The position numbers and the translations under genes are program-made. This document shows, in pieces, positions 1 through 6,825 of a stretch of DNA of 64,000 nt. The stretch comes from Flavobacteriaceae bacterium. Its GTDB lineage: Bacteria; Bacteroidota; Bacteroidia; Flavobacteriales; Flavobacteriaceae. Under the pieces are notes generated by a model. The model ran no database searches. It had not been told where the DNA came from and saw nothing but the letters and a program-made list of their open reading frames with translations. The stretch is from assembly GCA_030835825.1 (NCBI GenBank), contig JAURRA010000018.1, positions 1 through 64,000 on the forward strand. The letters run 5' to 3'. Each line of letters opens with the position of its first letter. The first letter of the stretch is position 1.

Positions 1-39
1 GGCACGCCGTGGGATTTGAGATAAAATATTTAGTAATAC

Positions 40-876
40 TTATTCCTGTATGGTAGTAATTTTGATCACGCCGTTGGTGCCTTTGTCGCCGTATGCCGCA
101 GTGGCTTCATCGCCTTTCAGGACTTCTACCTTGGCAATGTTACTAGGATCCAATGCCTTCATGGCTTCATTAGTAGAAGCTTTGCCGTCGATTTCTACAT
201 AAGGCTCGGCCTTGGACTCTGCCATCCATTTCATCTTGTTTGGCCGGGCTTTATCGAAAACCGATGCTATGATTTCATCAATACTGTCTAGATTCAGGTC
301 ATCAATCAATTGGGTCATGTTTTGGTCAAAGAAATCAAAATCGATATCTTCTAAAGCCTCTACACCATCAAAAGCTTCTTTCATTTGCTCTTTGAATTTG
401 GTCATGTTCTCGCGATGCTTTTCCATATTATCGCGGTGAATGCGCAAGTGCTCTCGGTGTTTTTCGGTCAAGCCCCTGAGTTCGTCAACATCGCGGTTTT
501 TTTCAACACGAATTCTGGTGGTGTAGTCACCGTCTTCAGTATCACTGTAAAACATCATCACACGGTCGGAGCCTCCTATGGTAATGGGGTCAATACCTTT
601 TGTGCTGGAAACAGACTGCTTAATTTCTTGGTTATCGCTTTTGTATTCAATAGAGATTTTAGTAATTTCTCCATCGGCATTGCGTTTGACTTTAGAATAG
701 TCCAACACATGGCCTTGTTCTTTCTCCTGAGCGACTAAGGCTTTGAGTTCATCATCGGTGGTGTTTTTGTCAATAACAATTGGCGGGCTCGCTAAAGCTG
801 ATATTGAAACACAGAGCATTATCATGACTGCGGTTGCTCTTTTAAAAATGGGCATGTGGTTTACTAAGAGTTTCAT
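40..876 (-). CDS. Exported protein with C-terminal TonB-receptor plug-like segment
   Basis: A 278-residue protein of unknown function. The N-terminus has a basic stretch and a hydrophobic core ending near ALA-S (residues 12-30), which looks like a signal peptide. Residues about 125-170 are highly charged and probably helical, with repeated HRE/HRD/HRENM motifs. The last 50 residues resemble the end of a SusC/RagA plug domain: EIDGKAS, then IAKVEVLKGDEATAAYGDKG, then NGVIKITT. No beta-barrel follows. In Bacteroidota such plug-like tails also occur on M56/BlaR1-type peptidases, but no peptidase domain is present. It is preceded by ompA in the same direction with a terminator between them, so it is probably its own unit. 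The plug resemblance is clear; the role is unknown. Confidence 0.75.
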   Translation of the reverse strand: MKLLVNHMPIFKRATAVMIMLCVSISALASPPIVIDKNTTDDELKALVAQEKEQGHVLDYSKVKRNADGEITKISIEYKSDNQEIKQSVSSTKGIDPITIGGSDRVMMFYSDTEDGDYTTRIRVEKNRDVDELRGLTEKHREHLRIHRDNMEKHRENMTKFKEQMKEAFDGVEALEDIDFDFFDQNMTQLIDDLNLDSIDEIIASVFDKARPNKMKWMAESKAEPYVEIDGKASTNEAMKALDPSNIAKVEVLKGDEATAAYGDKGTNGVIKITTIQE

Positions 877-926
877 AATATGATTTTAAGGGTTTATCCT
901 TTGCTAAGTTAAGTCATAAAACAAAA

Positions 927-947
927 AACCCCTGACTTGCAGGGGTT
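927..947 (-). terminator. Intrinsic terminator after the OmpA lipoprotein gene
   Basis: An 8-bp GC-rich stem (AACCCCTG / CAGGGGTT) with a 5-nt loop lies 22 nt past the OmpA stop codon. Read on the minus strand, it is followed by a run of six T, as expected for a Rho-independent terminator of the minus-strand gene. Confidence 0.85.
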
Positions 948-968
948 AAAAATGTGTTAAGATGCGAC

Positions 969-1823
969 TTATTCGCCACTCAATTTTTTCATTTCTTTTT
1001 CAATCATGTCATAAAACTGATCGATTTTAGGCATGACAACGATGCGGGTGCGGCGGTTTCTTGAACGCCCTTCAGCAGTATCATTAGAGTCTAATGGCAC
1101 ATAAGAACTGCGACCAGCAGCAATCAAACGGGAAGGATTGACACCCAAGGACTGCAGCACACGGATGACCGATGTTGAACGCTTCACACTCAAATCCCAG
1201 TTGTCTATCAATACACCACTGCTGTATGACTGATCGTCTGTATGTCCTTCTACTAGACATTCGAAGTCTGGCTTGTCGTTAACGACTTTAGCCACCTTAG
1301 CTAAAATATCTTTGGCTTTACTGCTTACGGTATAACTGCCCGAATTGAATAACAATTTATCTGCAATCGAGATAAATACCACTCCTTTTTCTACACTAAT
1401 TTCAATGTCTGGATCGTCAATACCCACAGATCTCTTCAAGCTCGTGACCAAGGCAAAGGTGACACTGTCTTTTTTGTTGATGGCATCCTGAAGACGATTG
1501 ATTTTCAAATCTTTCTCACGCATGCTCTCCAACGACTTCTCAAGGTTGTCAGCCCCCTTAGATGTCAAGACGGTAAGTTCTTTTGTGTTTTGAATTAAGC
1601 TAGCGTTGTTTGCGCGCAAATCTATTATTTGCTCCTCAAGGGCTTGAACTCTTGCCAAAGCCACCGCTTTATCTTCGTCACAGATGTTTAATTTGTAGGT
1701 TGTGTTATTGAGCATATCTTGTGTTTCAGCTTGCTTGGCTTCCAAAGCGGCATATTGCTTTTTCGATACACAAGATGATAACAATAGAATTGCAGATAGG
1801 GTAAGTGCAAATGATGTTTTCAT
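969..1823 (-). CDS. OmpA-family peptidoglycan-associated lipoprotein
   Basis: A 284-residue outer-membrane lipoprotein expected to anchor the outer membrane to peptidoglycan. The N-terminus has a short hydrophobic signal followed by a lipobox (LLSSC, Cys about 17). Residues about 20-120 are a heptad-rich coiled coil. Residues about 150-275 form the OmpA C-terminal domain: LLFNSGSYTVS, EGHTDDQSY and GRSRNRRTRIVVMP, which contain the Asp and Arg that bind diaminopimelate in this family. It is a single-gene unit with its own terminator and a TAAATTTG box upstream. The domain assignment is secure; which cell-envelope process it serves cannot be told. Confidence 0.93.
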   Translation of the reverse strand: MKTSFALTLSAILLLSSCVSKKQYAALEAKQAETQDMLNNTTYKLNICDEDKAVALARVQALEEQIIDLRANNASLIQNTKELTVLTSKGADNLEKSLESMREKDLKINRLQDAINKKDSVTFALVTSLKRSVGIDDPDIEISVEKGVVFISIADKLLFNSGSYTVSSKAKDILAKVAKVVNDKPDFECLVEGHTDDQSYSSGVLIDNWDLSVKRSTSVIRVLQSLGVNPSRLIAAGRSSYVPLDSNDTAEGRSRNRRTRIVVMPKIDQFYDMIEKEMKKLSGE

Positions 1824-1845
1824 TGAAAGTTAGGTTTTGTTTGCG

Positions 1846-1853
1846 CAAATTTA
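1846..1853 (-). promoter_or_regulatory. -7 promoter box of the OmpA gene
   Basis: On the minus strand this reads TAAATTTG, a perfect match to the Bacteroidota -7 consensus TAnnTTTG. It ends 22 nt before the OmpA start codon. I see no TTG at the usual -33 spacing. Confidence 0.5.
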
Positions 1854-1900
1854 CTAAAATTTGGAACGCTTTCGAATTGTTAACACAACTTTTACATAGA

Positions 1901-2884
1901 TTATAACTCGTCATATGTTTTACGACCCAGGAGATAATATTTCCATACGATAGATGGGTTTAAAGCAATCATTCTAAGTGCTTTAGATTGATGACCTCGA
2001 TAATACTTACCCTTGCGATACAGGTCGATATGGGCCATAAAAATGGCTGCAAAATGTTTTGGCTTGCCCTGAAACATAAATCGCCAAGCGGCTAAACCGT
2101 CGAGAATCATTCTCACAAGTAGGGCAGGGAACAAATGTTTCTGAGTGTTTTTTATCAGCATGAACAGAGAATTGCGAAAGTTCAATCTTGTTTTTCTGGG
2201 GCTGTTATAGGTGAGGGTTCCGCCTCCCAAATGAAAGACCTGACTCTCCATAATGGCCCAAACTTGATGTCCCAAAAGTTTAGCTCTCCAGCACAAATCA
2301 ATTTCTTCCATATGCGCAAAAAAACTACCGTCAAAACCTTTTAAGGATTCAAAGACATTTTTGCGTACAAATAGGCAGGCTCCTGAAGCCCAAAATATTT
2401 CTGCTGTGGCATATTGGTTGCGGTCTTCTTCCACATGGTCAAAAATCCGCCCTCGACAAAATGGATATCCAAACCGATCTAAAAATCCGCCGGCTGCACC
2501 GGCGTATTCAAAATGAGTGGGGCGGTTGAGGTTTAAGATCTTGGGTTGGGCCATGGCCAGCAACGGCTTGGATTTGAAGGCCGCGATCATGGGCTCGAGC
2601 CAACCCGCCGTGGTTAGGACGTCGTTGTTGATCAGACACAACAGGTCGGCGTCAATTTGACCAACTGCACGGTTATAACCATCGGCATAACCCAGATTGC
2701 TTTGATGTTGTATGAGATGAATTTCGGGGAAGTTGGTTTTGATAAAATCAACAGAACCATCGTTAGAAGCATTGTCAACGACATATACGGAGGCCAATGA
2801 CTGAGCGTGTAACAGCAGATCTGGCAAAAAGCGTTCGAGCAGTGCCTGACCGTTCCAATTCAAAAGTACAATAGCTGTTTTCAT
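1901..2884 (-). CDS. Family 2 glycosyltransferase
   Basis: A 327-residue GT-A fold glycosyltransferase that probably adds a sugar to an envelope glycan. The N-terminus shows the family pattern: VLLNWNG, VVDNASNDGS at about residues 34-43, QHQSNLGYADGYN, and NND at about 87-89 in place of DxD for nucleotide-sugar and metal binding. HMEEIDLCWRA at about 190-200 is the typical acceptor-side motif of rhamnosyltransferase-like GT2 proteins. It has no clear membrane segments. Its start overlaps the stop of the HsdR-N-like gene by 4 nt, so the two are probably translated together. The sugar and acceptor cannot be determined. Confidence 0.9.
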   Translation of the reverse strand: MKTAIVLLNWNGQALLERFLPDLLLHAQSLASVYVVDNASNDGSVDFIKTNFPEIHLIQHQSNLGYADGYNRAVGQIDADLLCLINNDVLTTAGWLEPMIAAFKSKPLLAMAQPKILNLNRPTHFEYAGAAGGFLDRFGYPFCRGRIFDHVEEDRNQYATAEIFWASGACLFVRKNVFESLKGFDGSFFAHMEEIDLCWRAKLLGHQVWAIMESQVFHLGGGTLTYNSPRKTRLNFRNSLFMLIKNTQKHLFPALLVRMILDGLAAWRFMFQGKPKHFAAIFMAHIDLYRKGKYYRGHQSKALRMIALNPSIVWKYYLLGRKTYDEL

Positions 2885-3327
2885 TGGCGGAAGTTAGGTA
2901 TGTCATTCAAAAAGATATAACGTTCTTGCTCGTGATCCATTTGACAGAAATAGTGATCCAGCCCGTTGGTGACCATTAAAAAGTCGGCCTTTAGGGTGAG
3001 GTTGTAGCGAGCGATTTGGTCAAAAGCGTTTTGCGATATCGATACACTTGGGGCTTTGCATTCCACCACTAAAGCCACCTGACCATTGGATTTATAGACA
3101 ATAATATCGTAGCGTTTGGTTGTTTGGCCTACCTTGATTTTTTTTTCAACATTCGTTAAACTGGCGGGATAGCCCTTGTCCTGAAGGATGAACTGCAAAC
3201 AATGCTGACGCACCCACTCCTCGGGTTGGAGTTGGACATATTTTTTGCGTATCGGGTCAAAAATGAGCCGTTTATTTTCGCTACTTTTGAACCTAAACGC
3301 ATAAGATGGAAAAGACAGTGTCTGCAT
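2881..3327 (-). CDS. HsdR N-terminal-like PD-(D/E)XK domain protein
   Basis: A 148-residue protein made of a single nuclease-fold domain like the N-terminus of type I restriction HsdR subunits. The core is visible at residues about 73-92: RYDIIVYKSNGQVALVVECK, with Asp, then Glu-x-Lys as the metal and catalytic residues. There is no helicase domain and no hsdM or hsdS nearby, so this is not a restriction system. The same stand-alone gene beside holA is common in Flavobacteriales. It lies head-to-head with holA across only 26 nt and overlaps the downstream glycosyltransferase. Its biological role is unknown; the nuclease residues appear intact. Confidence 0.85.
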   Translation of the reverse strand: MQTLSFPSYAFRFKSSENKRLIFDPIRKKYVQLQPEEWVRQHCLQFILQDKGYPASLTNVEKKIKVGQTTKRYDIIVYKSNGQVALVVECKAPSVSISQNAFDQIARYNLTLKADFLMVTNGLDHYFCQMDHEQERYIFLNDIPNFRQ

Positions 3328-3353
3328 CTTGCAAAAATGATGAATTTTTTTGA

Positions 3354-4358
3354 ATGAATGAGATCGACGCCATCTTAGCGGAAATCAGGAAACAAGAGTT
3401 TCGGCCTATTTACGTCTTGATGGGCGACGAAACCTACTATATTGACCTGATTACTGCTGAAATCAAAAAAAACGCCTTAAAAGAAGAGGAAAGGGCCTTT
3501 AATGAAATGGTATGCTATGCTAGAGATACCAGTGTGGAAGATGTGGTTTCGAGCGCTAAGCGCTATCCAATGATGTCAGCGCGTCAATTGATTATTGTTA
3601 AAGAGGCACAGGATTGGGTTAAAACCATAGATCAAATGGCTGCTTACGCTGCTAACCCGCAGCCATCTACGGTTCTGGTCCTCAATTATAAATACAAAAT
3701 CCTAGACAAACGCAAGGCTTTCTACAAAGCAGTGTCCAAAAGTGGGGCGATTGTGGCATGTAAAAGCCTTTATGAAAACAAGGTCGCCCATTGGATTCAC
3801 GATTATTTAAAGCAACGCCAATATGATATAGTTCCAAAGGCTGCGCAGATGCTGGTAGAATTTTTAGGAAACGACTTGTCTAAAATTGTCAATGAGTTAG
3901 AAAAACTAGAATTGCTTTTGCCTAAGGGACATCAAATTACACCCGAGGATATAGAAACCAATATCGGTATATCTAAAGATTTTAATGTTTTCGAACTCCG
4001 CAATGCCATTGGCTATCGGCAGTTGGAAAGAGCCTATCAAATTGCGGCGCACTTTGCAGAAAACCCCAAAATGCATCCTCTAGTACTAACTACAGGCATG
4101 TTGTTTTCCTATTTCTCTCAAATCATGCAATATCATGTATTGAATGACCACAGTCCCCGATCTGTAGCTTCGGCCTTGGGGATCAACCCTTTTTTCGTCA
4201 AAGATTATGCGATAGCTGCTGGTAATTACCCTATGAAATATGCCTCCCGTAATATTGCCTTGCTGCGAGAATACGATCTCAAAGGTAAGGGGGTAGGTGC
4301 GCGAGAAATTGCCGATGGTGACCTGTTGAAAGAACTGGTGCATCGATTGATGCACTGA
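3354..4358 (+). CDS. holA: DNA polymerase III subunit delta
   Basis: A 334-residue clamp-loader delta subunit that opens the beta clamp (dnaN, also in this window) and hands it to the primer. The start MNEIDAILAEIRKQEFRPIYVLMGDETYYIDLIT matches the family's first domain in pattern, with the degenerate P-loop position at GDETYY. The middle has the typical EKLELLLP and ISKDFNVFELRNAIG segments at about 180-220. Length fits the family. It is a lone plus-strand gene between two minus-strand operons and ends 4 nt before the convergent E1 gene. Confidence 0.93.
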   Translation: MNEIDAILAEIRKQEFRPIYVLMGDETYYIDLITAEIKKNALKEEERAFNEMVCYARDTSVEDVVSSAKRYPMMSARQLIIVKEAQDWVKTIDQMAAYAANPQPSTVLVLNYKYKILDKRKAFYKAVSKSGAIVACKSLYENKVAHWIHDYLKQRQYDIVPKAAQMLVEFLGNDLSKIVNELEKLELLLPKGHQITPEDIETNIGISKDFNVFELRNAIGYRQLERAYQIAAHFAENPKMHPLVLTTGMLFSYFSQIMQYHVLNDHSPRSVASALGINPFFVKDYAIAAGNYPMKYASRNIALLREYDLKGKGVGAREIADGDLLKELVHRLMH

Positions 4359-4362
4359 TCAT

Positions 4363-6807
4363 TTACAGGGCTGGATACTGAGCAGGATTAGCCTCATTCA
4401 TGATGGCGTAGGCCTTTTCAAAAATATCATCCACAGAAGGTTTTGAAAAATAATCGCCATCCGTACTGTATGCTGGTCGGTGCTCCTTTGCCGTCAAGGT
4501 TTGAGGCGCGCTGTCCAAGTATTCAAAAGCTTGTTGGCCATTGATAACCGCATCCAAAATATAGGCAGATGCACCGCCAGGAACGTCTTCGTCAACAACC
4601 AATAATCGGTTAGTTTTGGCGACACTTTTCTTAATATTTTGATTTAAGTCAAAAGGTATAAGTGACTGAATATCAATAACTTCAACATTTATATTGACAG
4701 TCGATAGTTCTTGTGCGGCTTCCAACACCAAACGCAAGGTGGAGCCATAGGAAACGATGGTTAAATCGGTACCCGATTTCAACGTTTCCACTTCACCAAA
4801 GGGTGTAGTGAAGCTGCCTAAATTTTCGGGTAAGGTTTCTTTTAACCGATAGCCGTTGAGGCATTCCACCACCATAGCTGGGGTATCAATTAGCATGAGG
4901 TGATTGTAAAAACCAGCAGCCTGAGTCATATTTCTCGGCACCAGTATAAACATGCCACGAAGTAAATTAACGATGCCTCCCATTGGCGACCCCGAATGCC
5001 AAATACCTTCTAAACGATGTCCTCGTGTTCTCACAATTAAAGGCGCTTTTTGACGGCCTTTAGTGCGGTAGTGTAAGGTAGCGATATCGTCGCTCATGAT
5101 TTGAAGACCGTATAAAACATAATCTAAATACTGAATCTCTGCTATGGGTCGGAGACCTCTCATGGCCATGCCAATACCCTGACCAATAATGCTAGCCTCA
5201 CGAATACCAGTATCGGCAACCCGCAATGGACCAAATTTCTCTTGCAGGCCTTCAAGACCTTGATTGACATCGCCAATAACACCAGCATCTTCGCCAAAAA
5301 TCAATACCTCAGGATACTTGCTCAATAAGGCTTCAAAATTATCTCTCAAAATCACACGACCATCAACTTGAGGTGTGCCGTCGGCATAAACTGGCGGCAC
5401 AACTGCGGATGATTTGGCTTGTTCGGATTGCACAGAATAGAGGAAACTACTGTAGTTATCGAATTGCCGAGCTTGGTAAGTCTCAATCCAATCATGTAAG
5501 CCCGATTTGTCTATTGGTTTGAGATCGTGACATTGTCGCAACACCTTTCTGGCAGTGGTCAAGACATCTTTTCTGATGGGCGTTTTATTCTCTTTGAGCG
5601 TGTTGATTGAAGTCTCAACAAAAGCTTTATTAGAGGTCTTAGTCAACAAGGGTGTTAATACATGAAGTAAATTTTTTTGCTCCTCCAAAATGGGTGCCAA
5701 ATAAGCCTTCCAGGCAGATTTTTGCGCAGTATTGACCTCTTGCTCGCAGTCTGCCTCGACATGACTCAATTGTTGTTGGGTGCAATATTCTTTTTGAATA
5801 AGCCAATTTTTGAACTGCGTCAAACAGTCGAACTCATTCTCCCAACTCAATCGATCACTATTTTTATAGCGCTCATGCGACCCAGATGTGGAATGCCCCT
5901 GAGGTTGTGTCAATTCTGTGACGTGGATCAGGACTGGAATATGCTTGGTTCTGGCCAATTCGCTGGCACTTTCATAGGCGCCGACGAGGGCTGGATAGTC
6001 CCATCCTTTCACCTGTATGATTTCAAAACCAGGATTGTTCTGTGAGCGTTGGAATCCAGAGAGAATCTCAGAAATACTCTCTTTGGTCGTTTGGTGTTTG
6101 GCATGGACTGAAATACCATAGGTATCGTCCCAAACACTGATGACCATGGGTACTTGAAGGACACCTGCGGCATTAATGGTTTCGAAAAACAAGCCCTCGC
6201 TAGTACTAGCGTTACCGATGGTTCCCCAGGCCACTTCACTGCCACCTTCTGTGAATTTAGGCGCTGTGATTTCGGGTAATGCCCTATAAATCTTGGACGC
6301 TTGAGCCAGTCCTAACAACTTGGGCATTTGAGCTCCAGTGGGGGAAAGGTCGGCACTCGAATTTTTTTGTTCCATCAAATTTAACCAATTGCCGTTTTGG
6401 TCTAAACTGTGAGTAGCAAAATGCCCTCCCATCTGTCTGCCGGCACTCATGGGTTCAGCGTCGAGATCGGTATGGGCGTATAATCCGGCAAAAAAAGACT
6501 CTGGATTTAGGGCTCCAATGGCCATCATGAAGGTTTGATCCCTGTAATAACCAGATCGGAAATCACCATTTTGAAAGACTTTTGACCAGGCGAGCTGCGG
6601 AAGTTCTTTTCCATCGCCAAAAATGCCAAATTTGGCTTTTCCTGTCAATACTTCCTTGCGACCCAATAAGCTGCATTGTCGGCTCAAATAGGCCAAGCGA
6701 TAATCTGATAACAAAGAGGCTTTGAAATCCTCGAACGTCAAAACAGTTTCTAAACCTTCAAAATTGAGCACCTTACTAGTTTTATGGAATGGACCAAATT
6801 TAACCAT
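4363..6807 (-). CDS. 2-oxoacid dehydrogenase E1, fused alpha and beta subunits
   Basis: An 814-residue thiamine-diphosphate enzyme that decarboxylates a branched-chain-type 2-oxoacid and passes the acyl group to the E2 lipoyl domain. Residues about 1-430 are the alpha half, with GRQMGGHFATHS, WGTIGNASTSEG and VWDDTYGISV (the ThDP/Mg site, with Asp-Asp where many relatives have Asn-Asn). Residues about 470-810 are the beta half: LIFGEDAGVIGDVNQGLEGL, TGIREASIIGQGIGMAMRG and VVDEDVPGGASAYI. Such fused E1 proteins are usual in Bacteroidota. The ATG at 6807 is preferred; a TTG at 6825 would add six residues. The exact substrate is not certain. An E3 gene (lpd) lies 46 kb away. Confidence 0.9.
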   Translation of the reverse strand: MVKFGPFHKTSKVLNFEGLETVLTFEDFKASLLSDYRLAYLSRQCSLLGRKEVLTGKAKFGIFGDGKELPQLAWSKVFQNGDFRSGYYRDQTFMMAIGALNPESFFAGLYAHTDLDAEPMSAGRQMGGHFATHSLDQNGNWLNLMEQKNSSADLSPTGAQMPKLLGLAQASKIYRALPEITAPKFTEGGSEVAWGTIGNASTSEGLFFETINAAGVLQVPMVISVWDDTYGISVHAKHQTTKESISEILSGFQRSQNNPGFEIIQVKGWDYPALVGAYESASELARTKHIPVLIHVTELTQPQGHSTSGSHERYKNSDRLSWENEFDCLTQFKNWLIQKEYCTQQQLSHVEADCEQEVNTAQKSAWKAYLAPILEEQKNLLHVLTPLLTKTSNKAFVETSINTLKENKTPIRKDVLTTARKVLRQCHDLKPIDKSGLHDWIETYQARQFDNYSSFLYSVQSEQAKSSAVVPPVYADGTPQVDGRVILRDNFEALLSKYPEVLIFGEDAGVIGDVNQGLEGLQEKFGPLRVADTGIREASIIGQGIGMAMRGLRPIAEIQYLDYVLYGLQIMSDDIATLHYRTKGRQKAPLIVRTRGHRLEGIWHSGSPMGGIVNLLRGMFILVPRNMTQAAGFYNHLMLIDTPAMVVECLNGYRLKETLPENLGSFTTPFGEVETLKSGTDLTIVSYGSTLRLVLEAAQELSTVNINVEVIDIQSLIPFDLNQNIKKSVAKTNRLLVVDEDVPGGASAYILDAVINGQQAFEYLDSAPQTLTAKEHRPAYSTDGDYFSKPSVDDIFEKAYAIMNEANPAQYPAL

Positions 6808-6825
6808 TATTGGGAGTCTGTGCAA

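Noticed and set aside
385-738. A 117-residue plus-strand frame inside the plug-like gene
   Set aside because: It is antisense to a gene with signal peptide and plug features; its hydrophobic look is an artefact of reverse reading.
2881-3327. Part of a type I restriction system
   Set aside because: Only the HsdR N-terminal nuclease domain is present; helicase, hsdM and hsdS are missing and neighbours are holA and a glycosyltransferase.
3345-3352. TTTTTTTG as a -7 box for holA
   Set aside because: It lacks the TA at the first two positions and is explained by a plain T run.
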